Of a DNA stretch of 64,000 nt, positions 47,435-60,147 are shown piece after piece. The stretch covers positions 186,001 to 250,000 of the forward strand of contig OX359194.1 of NCBI GenBank assembly GCA_947172415.1, read 5' to 3'. This DNA is from Chondrosia reniformis. Its lineage: Eukaryota > Porifera > Demospongiae > Chondrillida > Chondrillidae. Within the stretch, counting starts at the first letter, position 1; each line of letters begins with the position of its first letter. Both the position numbers and the translations under genes were made by a program. The notes beneath the pieces were generated by a model. The model saw only the letters and a list, made by a program, of their open reading frames with translations, was not told the origin of the DNA and did no database searches.

Positions 47435-48243
47435 TCGTACGTATATACAATCACATGTTCGTATATATGCAACCACATGATCGTATATATGCAACCACAT
47501 GATCGTATATATGCAACCACATGTTCGTATATATGCAACCACATGATCGTATATATGCAACCACATGATCGTATATGCAACCACATGATCGTATATATGC
47601 AACCACATGATCGTATATATGCAACCACATGATCATATATATACAACCACATGATCATATATATACAACCACATGATCATATATATACAACCACATGATC
47701 ATATATATGCAACCACATGATCGTATATATGCAACCACATGTTCGTATATATGCAACCACATGATCGTATATGCAACCACATGTTCGTATATACAATCAC
47801 ATGATCATATATGCAACCACATGTTCGTATATATGCAACCACATGATCGTATATGCAACCACATGATCGTATATACAACCACATGATCGTATATATGCAA
47901 CCACATGATCATATATATGCAACCACATGTTCGTATATACAATCACATGATCATATATGCAACCACACGATCGTATATATACAACCACATGATCGTATAT
48001 ACAACCACATGATCGTATATACAACCACATGATCGTATATACAACCACATGATCGTATATACAACCACATGATCGTATATATACAACCACATGATCGTAT
48101 ATATGCAACCACATGATCGTATATATGCAACCACATGTTCGTATATACAACCACATGATCGTATATATGCAACCACATGTTCGTATATACAACCACATGA
48201 TCGTATATATGCAACCACATGTTCGTATATACAACCACATGAT
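47435..48243. repeat. CAACCACATGATCGTATATA minisatellite, expanded (unit 2)
   Basis: Roughly 40 units of 18-22 bp, alternating GATC/GTTC cores and TATATG/TATAC spacers. All long frames across it on both strands are repeat artefacts. Confidence 0.95.
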
Positions 48244-48720
48244 TGTTCTTGAGAAGTGGAATGACAAGCAGAACATTGAGATGGTTGTGGTTGGGTCACA
48301 TGACTGATAAGCACAACTCCTGCAGTACTACGTATATAAGTCACTACTTTAAAATTTGTATTCCTATTTCTACATTACCTCAAACACTATTCAAGTATCA
48401 ATAGATTCCTACTGATTATGTGCAGTGGGAAAATATTCAATACTAAATTACACTGTCAGATGCAATGTGTTATACGTAAATGTATTCTTCAATACTGAAC
48501 TGACACATCTCATATGTAGGACATTCATTGTAAAGCACATACATTATAAGGATGTATAGAATAAGGTCTATATAGTGTAAAATGGGTTAATTTATATTAT
48601 TTCAGTACAGGAACCTACACACAGCTTAGTGTACTGGTTCTGCATACAAGTGGCCCACAATATGAGTCTATACAGTGAAGGCAGATCTCCTCAGAAGTGA
48701 ATATCCACTACTACTAGACT

Positions 48721-49662
48721 ATGGATGTGAGAAGGCTGGCAGTAGAGTTCTACTTTCTATTCCTTCTGACCTTCCTGTCCCCTCCAGCCACACTTGCGGG
48801 AGATGGGTACTCTGTGGAGTTTGAAATGGAGGACACTGGCAGAGGTATCTATGGGAGGTACTCTGTGGTGAAGGAGGGAGGTAGGAGAGTTGGACTGCTG
48901 TTTGGAGCCAACAGGCACAGTGCTGCTCTAAAGACATTGAATGGAGAGGTGCTCATTGCCCCGCTGAGGAACCTGAGGGGAGGAGCTTGTCGTGTTGTGC
49001 AGGTAGCCTCTGAGAGGTTTGTGGATTGCTGGAGGAAGAGGGGGGAGGGGCGGTTCCGTGCAGTCAAAGGACAGGACTATGGACATATCAGAAAGGTCAA
49101 AAACATTGACCACCTGCTGGAAGATGAAGAAGAGAGTAGAGATGCATTTAATGAGGCGATGGGGAAGGTTCTGGAGAGTGAGGAGGTCCAGCTCCTTCCC
49201 GGTCTGGTCAGGAGGATGGTCCGGTCTGGATACAGAGGACCTCACCATCAGCCCTCACTTCAAATACTTCTATTTGCTCACAGACTAACTAATCTGTTGA
49301 AAGAGAAGACAATGGAATCAGATTCACAGATAACTGATGAAAATCAGCTATTTGATGACAATGATGATGAAATACTAGTGCAATCAGATAACCCATACAG
49401 TAGTTTTGAGACTGTTGTTATGCAATACTCTGAAGCTGAGATGGCAAAATGCAAGTCGGACAAGTCCTGTCCACCATGTAAGCACTTGGAGTGTACTGGT
49501 CTGTGCGGTCCAGGATGCACTTGCTGGCAGTTCCTGTGTGGAGACTGCTGCGTACATATTGGGTGCCTGGGTCACGACATCTGCTGTGCCAAATATGGAC
49601 CCAGCTCTTGGCAGTGCATTATGATAGTGAACTTTCAGTGTAACAAGAACTTTCCTTGTTAA
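48721..49662 (+). CDS. Secreted PLA2-like cysteine-rich protein, intact copy
   Basis: Single-exon 313-aa protein. It has a basic N-terminus and hydrophobic signal peptide (FYFLFLLTFLSPPATLA), a middle region of about 200 residues with no family recognised by eye, an acidic stretch (FDDNDDEI), and a C-terminal domain with 16 cysteines. Core motif: GLCGPGCTCW, then CGDCCVHIGCLGHDICC. The glycine-rich loop followed by Cys-Cys and a His-Asp pair before Cys-Cys resembles the calcium loop and catalytic HD of secreted phospholipase A2. Catalysis is an inference, since overall length and spacing differ from classical PLA2. Frameshifted copies lie at 31074 and 63050. Confidence 0.75.
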   Translation: MDVRRLAVEFYFLFLLTFLSPPATLAGDGYSVEFEMEDTGRGIYGRYSVVKEGGRRVGLLFGANRHSAALKTLNGEVLIAPLRNLRGGACRVVQVASERFVDCWRKRGEGRFRAVKGQDYGHIRKVKNIDHLLEDEEESRDAFNEAMGKVLESEEVQLLPGLVRRMVRSGYRGPHHQPSLQILLFAHRLTNLLKEKTMESDSQITDENQLFDDNDDEILVQSDNPYSSFETVVMQYSEAEMAKCKSDKSCPPCKHLECTGLCGPGCTCWQFLCGDCCVHIGCLGHDICCAKYGPSSWQCIMIVNFQCNKNFPC

Positions 49663-49950
49663 TTTTCATGTCTCCCCCCTTCAAAACACATGTATCTACC
49701 TGAACACTGCTATATATTGTAGCTTTAATTACATACACTATTCTTATGTGAGGTTTACTCAGTGACACTTTATTGCACTTTCCTCTAATGTCTGTATACA
49801 TAAGATTACAAAGTCAAGGCCCATTAACATGTAACAATGTACTTTAAGGGACTTCATCAAAGAAATCAACTTTTTACTCTTTATTTGTTATATCCTTATG
49901 TGGATAGTTCTTCTATACTGTATTCCCATGTATGTACCAATGTATGATAG

Positions 49951-51453
49951 GTGCTGTATCATGAGGATCGATTCCAAGATGTCCTCAGTGAGCTAGTGAG
50001 GGCTAAATGGACCCATGGACAGACAATTGTTTGCAGTCACTACATTAAAAACTTACAAGTACGTAAATAAGAGAGATTGCATGCTCATTTGTGTTGGAGA
50101 CTCAGACTTGTGGAGCTCTAGGATTAAAAGATGAGAATTTTGAATGTACTGAACTGTCTAGAATGTAATTTATTGTTTTATGTTTAAAAAGTCTTCAATC
50201 AGACTGAGAATCCTATATTTATTGCTATATACAATACACATTCATATACAGTATAGTATAGGGTGTATATGTATGGGTTGACTAGAGCAATGTAAAGTTG
50301 AATTTCAATACCTGTTCGATTGTCTCATTTCTTTCACTTGAAGGATGTCGTTCTACCTCAACACCTTCAACACTTGATAGAGTGGAGGATTAATGAAGAG
50401 AATGAAGAGAATGGAACAGTAGACACTTACTGGATTGAACAAGACTATACAAAACGGTAAGTGTACGTACATATATCTTGACCATATAACTACCACATAC
50501 TACAGCCATACATGGTTTGGTCAGATGTGGGACATGAGTGGTGTCTCTCATAACTTGATGGATTGATACTTCACTATCTTGTCCTATACAGGCTCAACCA
50601 ACTACATATACTAAAACTATTATTAGTGATATATAGTACATACACATATATAGCAGTTACAGTATATTCTAGGATACTTGCTCAGTATACCCATTTCTCT
50701 CTTCAGTGACCAGTGGTCAGAGTTGATAGCCTTTGATTATTTAACAGGAAATACAGATCGACTGGTCAACTTGCTGACAAATTACCAATATAATAGAGAC
50801 ATTGTTTCCAGTCCAGTTCACAATCTGGCTCAAAATGGGAATGGGGATCTGATATTCCTAGACCATGAGACCTCATTTCTAGTCGGATACAAGTTTTCAA
50901 AAGATCACAAAAAAGCAAAGCATTTCAGGTATATCCTTATATGGTAATGTGAATCTTACCTCCTATGTTAAAAATGGAATCCATTAAATTGTCACAGTGA
51001 CTGTTATATATTTAAATTGACAGCCTTAACAATCTATAATATATAGTTTCGTCACTTACTGCAGAACAAATGTAAATATGATTATGTTTCATTCTCAATA
51101 CCCTCTACATACATGTTAGCCAATCAATTTGTGTTTCATCATTTCTCTATTTTCTAAACTTTTAGGAGTTCTTTATGAGAAACATTTGTCCCTACTCTCC
51201 AGCACTCATCAGGAAGGTGTCACCATTCTGTTCCCATTCATCTACAGTTGGATTGGCTGTCTCACAACTATTCAAATCTGCTGATCCTAAAGGCTGGAGG
51301 ACAGTGACTGACCTGTCTCCAACACTACTGGAGGAGCTCTCCCTCAGAACAGAGATATTCTGTGGTCAACTGGTGACAGAGTGTAGAATTAGTTTAACTT
51401 GTACACACCATTCCTCTTCATGTTCTATTTTATATATAACACTTCATCAATAA
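49951..51453 (+). pseudogene. Four-jointed exons 2-5, headless copy C
   Basis: Exons 49951-50058, 50344-50456, 50707-50928 and from 51166. The fourth is 222 nt instead of 223: one base is lost in the A-rich CACAAAGAAAGC stretch, which shifts the frame after KDHK. The original stop is also lost (TTGACAC became TTGTACAC), so the frame runs on to about 51453. No exon 1. Confidence 0.85.
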
Positions 51454-51574
51454 TGTCAATTGTATTTTCAATCTGTATTTTTAAATCTTATAAAATCTTA
51501 TACAGTTGTAATATATAAAGTAGCCATGAATGTATTACTCTGTTCTGATATAATATGACATAATCCTTACATAC

Positions 51575-51850
51575 GTAGTTGTACGTTCGGGCACGTGATA
51601 ATTGCCATATTTAGAATGGAGAAGAAATCGACCATGTGTTGGGCGTCACCGTATTTTTGCGATCTATCATAAGAAAGAGTTAAAGAAACTTGAGATAGAC
51701 AACTCGTAATAGTCTCGGTAGCTAAAGTAGATCTTACGAAAGAGTAACTCTTTTAGCCCTTCTGAAAATAGAAGCCATACCAGTTGCAGAAGCGCTCTGC
51801 TCTCGCTAGTGGCAAACAGAAGAGAAATCTCTGCGAAAGGCGGATATAGG
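51575..51850 (+). promoter_or_regulatory. NLR-C promoter block and probable 5' UTR exon
   Basis: Same block as in units 1 and 2. CACGTGATAA is kept at 51592, but the second box is mutated to CATGTG near 51633. After GCTCTGCTCTCGCTAG it continues into a likely untranslated exon ending GAGAG|GTGAGT near 51860. Confidence 0.6.
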
Positions 51851-52159
51851 TATCCGAGAGGTGAGTTTGAAGGGAAATTTATTTTTATTAAATTCGTCAC
51901 TTTGCTTAATGTAGATTTCTAATTCGTTATTTGCTAACACATCTAAAAATATCTATCTATCTATCTATATGACCAACTACAAGCATACCACTAATGATAT
52001 GATATGGCATAAGGTTAGGTTATGTTGATAAGGTTTTTTAATATCTTTCATTTCCCTTATATTATATTATATTCATCTGTCACTCTATCAGTAATATCAA
52101 TTGTATTTTTTGAAGCCATACTTGGTGCAGTTGCAGGGTACAGCTCTTAGAAGTAGATA

Positions 52160-55100
52160 ATGGGAAAGAAGTTATCAACTTGTAAGTGACATATAACTTA
52201 TCATGAATACTTTATAATGGCTCAACCAAACACAGCTATAAATAGGTTCCTGGTAATGAAGATTATTTAACAAATATATAGTACTAGCAAGATTAACATT
52301 TTACATCAAATTCTCATTCCCTGAATAGTGTTTCAAAGAGCTAGAGGTGCTACTCCAAATGAACCTACTCAGAATATAGCTTCTCCAACAACACATTTAA
52401 GGAATAACAATTCTATTCAGCCCCAATTACCCTCACATCCCAATGTTGGAGAGCAGTTACCACGACAACCAATCCAATCTAGAGGTAAGCATCCTTAGAG
52501 TCAATGAATACCATTATACCTACTTGGCCACACCCACTCATAATAACCTGTCTACAGATTCATGTTGTAACTGATCTCTGAGTCTTTTTGGTTACAATTT
52601 GATTCTGTAATTAGCAAAGTTATCATAATACAGACTAGAAACAATTACATAATAAATGTTTTAAAGTATGATGTTGTATATTTGTGTTTTAGCAATGGAA
52701 AAGCAACCAAATGAGGTCATTGCATTCCTTGACCAACACAGGGAAAGCCAAATAAAGCACTGCGATGCTCAAACAATACGTTTTGATCTTGAACGTCACC
52801 ATGCCATATCTCAAGGACAGAGACATCAGTTAGACTCTGCTTTGAGTGTACCTGATGCAAATAGTCTGTTCTACCAGTTCCTTCGCAATGACCCAGCTCC
52901 AGAGACACTTGAAGCAGCTGCTAAAGTACTAAAGGAAGCTCCTAATACTACAAACATGAATAAGAGTTTTGCAAAGGTTATTGAGGGTTTCTTATCTCTC
53001 AATGCTATCTCATCAGGTGGGTAAGTATGTGTAACTATGTGCGTAACACTCTTGCAAACATATTCAAAGCTTTGGGTTTCCATATAAGAATACTGTAGTA
53101 AAGTCCATTTTAAAGTAATTGTATAACTTTATACTTAAATGCTAAGATTATGGACAAAAGAATGATCATTTGAATGTTACTCATCAGATTACATGGAGTG
53201 TATGTATGCAACCACACCACTTATACAAACATATTTTTCTTAGTTTCTCCTGACTCTAATGGAGAAAACGCATCTCCTCCGGTAGATCCTAACCAGTCCA
53301 CTCTACCAGTAAGTGTACTTTCTGTAGCTACGTATGTATATATAGAGTGTACTATACAGGTTTACGAAGTGTGTCATATGTCATGTGCCTAGTTATGTAT
53401 GCTAACAAAACATGTAAATATGCTATATATGTCTCATTCTGTAGGAGAATGTACCTCATCAGAATTTACCTCCTCAGAATGTACCTCCTCAGAACGTACC
53501 TCTTCAGAATGTTGATCTTAACCAGTCCGCTCTACCAGTAAGTGTACTTTCTGTAGCTACGTATGTATATATAGAGTGTACTATACATACAGGTTTACGA
53601 AGTGTGTCATATGCCATGTGCCTAGTTATGTATGCTAACAAACTTCAGTTAAAGGAACAAAAGATCTCTACATTTGTATACTGAATAATATTTATTATAT
53701 AATATGTAGGAATTCTCATGTAAATATGCTATATATGTCTCATTCTGTAGGACTCTCTATTAAAGCTACAAGAAAATGCATTTGGTGAATACAAGTCATA
53801 TAAGCTGGCTGAAGGTGACAGTGAAGTAACGTTTGTCAGACTAGCCATTGTGAAGAACAAGCCATCAGTCTTAGAGACAAAGGGAGATCAATTAGAAACA
53901 TTAAAACGATTAAGGGAGTGCGGTCCTAAAAGTGAAATTGAGGGCTACATAGATGTTAAAGATTTAGCTAAGCAATGTAAAGATAGAATACGAATCATAT
54001 ATGGTCAAGCGGGAGCAGGAAAGACAACTGCCATGAAGCACATCTGTCAACAAGTAGCTCTCTCTCAGATCAAGAGTGATTTTGCGCTCATTCTCTTCTT
54101 TCCCTTGAGAGAGGAGAGTGTTTCTGGGTGTACCGACCTCCCCAGTCTGCTCGAATACTATGGGGAGGGGTCCTCTGTAGACATCCCCATGGCAACCAAA
54201 ATGCTAGAAGAAAGAAAGGGCCGAGACACATTGCTGATATTTGATGGTGTTGACGAAGCTAGAGAGCTTCTACAGGAGAGATCCAAATCTGTCCTTTTGA
54301 AGCTGTTAAAAGGGAAGTTGCTACCGGAAGCCTCAATCATACTTTCCAGTCGACCTGGTGTATGTCCTGAACTACAGAAATATGCCAATCAGTTCTATGA
54401 AGTGCAGGGATTTGATGAGGTTGCTATTGAGGCTTATGTGAAGGAGTTCTTCAAAGATGATCCACGTTCTGCTGAGAGAATGTTGCAGACCATCAGAGAT
54501 CGTCCTGATTTGAAGGGCGGAGCCTACATTCCAGTGAATCTGTTTATTTTCTGTTCCACTTTCAAAGCCAATGAATATTCACTTCCTGCCACCTTCACAG
54601 AATGTTACCAAGGTCATGTTAGTGGCCTGTGTTCTAGGGAATGTGAAAAAGAGGGAAGAGATGTCTACATTGACCCAACTCTATCTGAGCTTCCAGAAGA
54701 CCTACAGGACCTCCTTCGGTGTCTAGGAGAACTTGCCTTTAAAGGTTTGACAGCTAAGCCATCCAACTACATTTTCACTGAGCAAGCCATTCGGAATGTC
54801 TTTCCTGAAATTAAGGGAAATCCCCACGACTCCCTTTTCAAAGGACTCCTTCATTTACACAGTGGAAAACCTGGATGTAGGCCAACATTCTCTGGCAACT
54901 TCTCCCATGCAACTCTCCAAGAGTTCTTTTCTGCCCTTCACCTGAGTCGGCTCTCCGAAAAGGATCAGGTGATGTTTTGGAAGGAGCACATTTCCAATCC
55001 ATCCTTTGCTGTGGTCTTGCGATTTTATGCCGGACTGACAAAATTATCTTGCAAAGATTTCATCCCATCATGTCTTGTCACGCCTCCTGCCACTCCTACA

Positions 55101-58100
55101 ACAGCTGCTCCTCCCAATGTAGCTGGTGCTACTCTGCAGCTGCCAGCTACATCTGATCTGAGGAATCCTCAGCTCCTCTTTCTGTTGCATGCGCTTCATG
55201 AGTCTCAAAATGAGACTATTATCTGTGAAACATTGAAGCACTTGAATAGTTCACTTATGTTTGATAATCTAGGTTCATTTGATGTGATGGTTGTACTAAA
55301 TTGTTTAGCACAATGTACTCATTTGGTTGGGTTGTTTATGCATGGAAACAGAAATCCATTTCCTGTTGAGAGTGTTAAGCGTTTTCTGCACAGCAACCAA
55401 AACTTGCAAAATCTGGGAGAATGTGTCCTTGATCACTTGACTGAAGATGGTAAGACATTACTTTACATGTTATTATTGTTTCATACTTTAAAACTGTAAC
55501 AAATAAGTAGATATTTCTGTCTATATGACCACAAAGATTAGTTATTAGTGTATATATTTCTTAATTTTATTGTTAAGCATGCCTTTGTTATTGATAATGA
55601 GTGTTGACTATGTTAATAATGATAAAGTGTGTGTTTGTGTTTGTATTAGATGCAGTGACTTTGTTCACAAGAACATGTTCAGTGAAGAAGCTGAAACTGA
55701 GGATTTACAAGTCCACTTCCGTATCTGCCCTAATGAGATTGTTTTCATTGAAGGGATTGGAGACACTGAGTTTGAACCTTCATTCCTGTACAATAACAGT
55801 GAGTCATTTTTCTAATGTAAATGTCATTATTAGGAAGCAGGTAACTGCATATTAGCTGTAACCTCACGTAAAATTTCCAAATAGTTAATAGTTGCACAAT
55901 AACTTCTTATTGATTCTCCTAACTTGTGAACTTACAGGCTAATATATATGCAAACAAATTACAAGTTGATTTAGTTTTTAAATGTAGCCATGCAACGTTG
56001 GATAACTTGTTTGTCATTTAATATAAGTCATTCTGTGTTGTATTTTAAAATTTATTTATGCATGCAGGAATCTGAAGGTAGCTCATTAGAGGAACTTGTT
56101 CCTAGTAATCTCTCTCTGAAGGAGTTCCGTTTGGAATGTTCACGTGCCAAGATACTGTCACACAGACAATTCTTTGATTGTCTCTCCATTGTTACTAGTC
56201 TTTCAAGTCTTGAGAAATGTGATGTTAAGCTATCAGAATTACCAGAAGGAGGTATGCTATTAGTGGTTTTGAATGAGATTATACTGTATGTAGTTGATAG
56301 TGTTTGTTATTGATAAGCTTAATGAGTGTTGACTATATTAATAATGATAAAGTGTATGTTTGTGTTTGTATTAGATGCAGTGACTATGTTCACAAGAACA
56401 TGTTCAGTGAAGGAGCTGGAACTGAGGATTTACGAGTCCACTTCCGTATCTGCCCTAATGAGATTGTTTTCATTGAAGGGATTGGAGACACTGAGTTTGT
56501 ACCTTGATGGCTGTACAATAACAGTGAGTCACTATGCATCATTTTTCTAATGTCTATGTCATTATTAGGAAGCAGGTAACTGTATATTAGCTGTAACCTC
56601 ATGTATATTTCCAAATAGTTAATAGTTGCACAATAAGTTCTTAATGATTCTCCTAACTTGTGAACTTACAGGCTAATATATATGCAAACAAATTATAAGT
56701 CGACTTAGTTTTTAAATGTAGCCCTGCAACGTTGGATAACTTGTTTGTCATTTAATGTAAGTCATTCTGTGTTGTATTTTTAAAATTTATTTATGCATGC
56801 AGGAATTTGAAGGTAGCTCATTAGAGGAACTTGTTTCTAGTAATCTCTCTCTGAAGGAGTTCCGTTTGGATTGTTCACGTGCCAAGATACTGTCACACAG
56901 ACAATTCTTTGATTGTCTCTCCATTGTTACTAATCTTTCAAGTCTTAAGAAATGTTATGTTGAACTGTCAGAATTTTCAGAAGGAGGTATGCTATTATGT
57001 GGTTTTGAATGAGATTATAATGTATGTAGTTGATAGTGTTTGTTATTGATAAGCTTAATGAGTGTTGACTATGTTAATAATGATAAAGTGTGTGTTTGTG
57101 TTTGTATTAGATGCATTGACTATGTTCACAAGAACATGTTCAGTGAAGAAGCTGGAACTGAGGATTACCAAGTCCACTTCAGTATCTGCCCTAATGAGAG
57201 TGTTTTCATTGAAGGGATTGGAGACATTGAGTTTGGACCTTCGTGATGGCTGTACAATAACAGTGAGTCACTATGCATCATTTTCTAATTGTCATTTAAG
57301 ACTGAGTTATGAGTCCTTAGATAGCAAACTTAACTAGTTTCTATAAACATTGTAATTTTTGTAAATACGTATACGTAATTGAATTGAGAAAAACGTATAT
57401 CACTGACCTATATTAATTTCTTACTTCAGGTTGTTATACTCTATTTACACTCAATCCTCCCTTATCCGGACGCCCCACAGATATGGGGAGCATGTTCCGG
57501 GCATATCTGAGTTACGGACAGTCCCAAGGTGCCGGATAAGGGAGGATTGAGTGTACTCATACCTATATACAGGTTCAATATTTAAATGTACACTATTTGT
57601 AAATGGTATCACATTTACTAACTATGGGCATTCCTTATAATAGATTGAGAGTATATACTAAGTTTACGAATCACATAAAGCACTTTCCACCAGTTCCAAC
57701 TCAAATGTTTGTTATTCTTATGTGTATATCAGTAGTATATAGAAGACTCCTACCATTTTAGTATTATATAATTAATGGATAGTTTAGCTATTGAACATAT
57801 TAATGTAAATATACACTTATAAATTTTAAATGTAGGGATGTGAAGAAGAATTCGAATCATTAAAATCAGCTATCACCAATAACAGTCACTTGAACAAGTT
57901 AACATTTCATTGTGATCAGATGAAGGGACTGTCCCCTTTAAAGTGTATTGAATGGATATCTCAGAACAGATCAATTAATTACTTGAGTGTTGGATCAAGT
58001 AAGTTTCTTATTATCAAATCTGTGTTTTGTATTGTAATTTTGTACATTTCATTGTATCAATCATACGTACTGTATACATTTGTTTGACACACTTATTGTT

Positions 58101-59067
58101 AGTCTTTTTACACATTTGTTCTCTTTATGTATGTGATGCCAGCTACATGACTGTACAGTGAATGTATTCTATAAAACGAACAGTGCTGAGATATTTCATT
58201 GTTCTTTCCACAGCCAGTGGACATGACCTGGTTCCTGTGCTGGAAATGGTACAGTTGAGGAGACTCATAGTGTGGGACACAGATCCAGTACCTCTACTAC
58301 ATTCATTAAAGAACAGAGAAGATGTATTAGAAGAATTAATATTTGTTATCCATTGGTATTTTGAATCATGGGTCAGTTTTAAGTGTGTTTGCTATCTTTA
58401 GCTGTTTGACATTGTTTAGAATGATCTTTTTAATTGTTAAATATTCTGTAAGTATATTTTGATGTATTATGTATATACTGTAACTGATTAAAGCTAGGAC
58501 ATTGTAAAGGAATATCAAGCTCTGTAATACCTACCATTCCACTGATATTCTGTGTTAGAGGAGTCATGTTTGTATTTACATTTGTATTCATCTGACAGTC
58601 ACTTTGTTTAATATGCATATGTACGTACGTACGTATGTACACTGTAGCTAGGCTAAATTGTATTGATACATACATTTCTATTAGTATACGCATATTCTTT
58701 AAATATTCTAAGATGAATATGTAAGGTATATAGTAGTTACATCAAATGAGTCCTTTAGCCTATTTTGTATGAAGTAAATGTGCTATGTATATTACATTTG
58801 CTGATGTAGGTTAACACTGTTGACCTGAATGAGATTGAAGTAGCATGCTCAGCAGCTAAAGTCAGAACACTTGGTGTTAGGATACCACGAGTTGGGATGT
58901 TACTACAATTTTACGGAACAGAAAAAGTGGCAAAAGCAATTAGTGCTGGTATCTCAAGGAACAAACATGTTGAAACTGTAAAGTCTCTTGAGGAGTGTCC
59001 AGTACAGAGCTCAAATGTGAAACATACAAACATTACAGTTGAAGAGGAAGAGCTTCTTTCTCTTTAA
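52160..59067 (+). CDS. NLR-C: CARD-like domain-NACHT-LRR receptor
   Basis: Fourteen coding exons close in phase to 1251 aa: 52160-52181, 52329-52484, 52693-53016, 53244-53308, 53445-53537, 53751-55449, 55650-55798, 56068-56251, 56375-56523, 56803-56986, 57111-57262, 57836-57998, 58214-58371, 58810-59067. The N-terminus is a Pro/Asn/Gln-rich segment. It is followed by a helical domain of about 100 residues (EVIAFLDQHRESQIKHCDAQ ... LFYQFLRNDPAPETLEAAAKV) with a CARD-like pattern but unlike the NLR-A CARD. The linker has only five PPQNV-type units. In NACHT, Walker A is GQAGAGKTT and Walker B is FDGVDEA, slightly changed from the sisters. The LRR region has three 149/152-nt and two 184-nt exons. 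The terminal exon is 15 nt longer than in the sisters. Confidence 0.85.
57448..57553. mobile_element. 106-bp MITE with 22-bp perfect TIRs
   Basis: CACTCAATCCTCCCTTATCC GG at 57448-57469 is the exact reverse complement of 57532-57553. TA flanks both sides. The CCTTATCCGG core recalls pogo/Tigger-type MITEs. It lies in the intron before the NLR-C terminal exons. Confidence 0.9.
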
Positions 59068-59187
59068 ATATCAGCAAATATAAGAAAAACTACTAATGTA
59101 CTGTACATTGTAATGGTTTTGTAAATATTTGTACACAACACTAGATATAATAACAATATAATACACTAGTACTGTGTGACAGTATCA

Positions 59188-60002
59188 CTACAAGTAGCAC
59201 TGGTACATCTTGTCAGAGATGACATTGTTTATTTCACAGAGTGTGTCATGTCTGCACACATCTCCACACTTCTTATATTTGTCCTTTGACCTCCCATAAC
59301 GATTGTAATGATACATATCAACCAGAGAAGTATTGGACCTCATTCTGTAGGAAGAGGAGGAAATTGTATATACACGTACATGTTCCTTGCATACTGTAAA
59401 GTAGATGGCATTTAAAACAATATTAATATAATCGAGTGATATACTGTACGTACGTACATATACAGTAGTAGGTACATAATTATAACACTTGAAATTACAA
59501 GGCTGATGAGACATGCAGGAAAATGATACTTGGGATACTTATAAGAACAGAGAAATATGTTACAGAGCGCATCTCACACTTGCAGCACTTTAATAAGGTC
59601 AGACCATATCAATCCCTTCACTATATAGTTTAAAGGTCAAAGGTCAAAGAACAGCTTGAAACAAACATAACTATATAGGTACTCATTATGTCAGTTACGT
59701 GTAATTCCAACCCACGCCCCCTTTTTCTCAAAGCATTACATAATTGGTTCCCCCCTTGCTGACTATATGTACATACATGCATATGTAGATCATTTCAGTA
59801 CAACACACAGTGCAGAACACTAATATAATAATATAATACAACATATTGGATGTGTACACATGTTACTACATGCAGTGTCATGCGACCTCTGACCTTTCAG
59901 CAAGGTTGTCCCATGATTTGGGAGACATGTCAGTCAGTGAGTACATCTCTTTGGCACTGTAGGACAAACCCCAAACTGGTCTCTCTCCCTTCTCATGCAA
60001 CT
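59188..60002 (-). pseudogene. Acid-sphingomyelinase-like C-terminus, orphan exons (copy C)
   Basis: Exons 60002-59894 and 59344-59188, same phases as copies A and B, frames intact. No upstream catalytic exons are seen to 63049. Confidence 0.6.
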
Positions 60003-60014
60003 CTACACAGACAA

Positions 60015-60147
60015 GTGAGGAATACATATATAGCACTGTATATACGTATAGTGAGGAATACATATATAGCACTGTATATACGTATATATAGAGAGGAATA
60101 CATATATAGCACTGTATATACGTATAGTGAGGAATACATATATAGCA
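60015..60147. repeat. GTGAGGAATACATATATAGC minisatellite (unit 3)
   Basis: About four units, interrupted by the inserted DNA at 60148-61494. The array resumes at 61499 with TATACGTATAGTGAGGAATACAGC. Confidence 0.9.

Larger units (their letters stand above)
32031..49680 (+). repeat. Segmental triplication, unit 2
   Basis: Begins where the PLA2-like 3' UTR joins four-jointed intron 1 and ends at the same junction before unit 3. It is the longest unit because of the retroelement at 32815, the nested transposons at 41689 and expanded minisatellites. Confidence 0.85.

Noticed and set aside
47435-48243. CRISPR-like regular array
   Set aside because: Units are contiguous with no unique spacers, and the setting is an animal genome with introns.
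47365-48344. Long overlapping open frames on both strands across the CAACCACATG array
   Set aside because: They follow the repeat period, encode only Trp/Tyr/Ile/His-rich periodic peptides, and exist in all frames. They are minisatellite artefacts.
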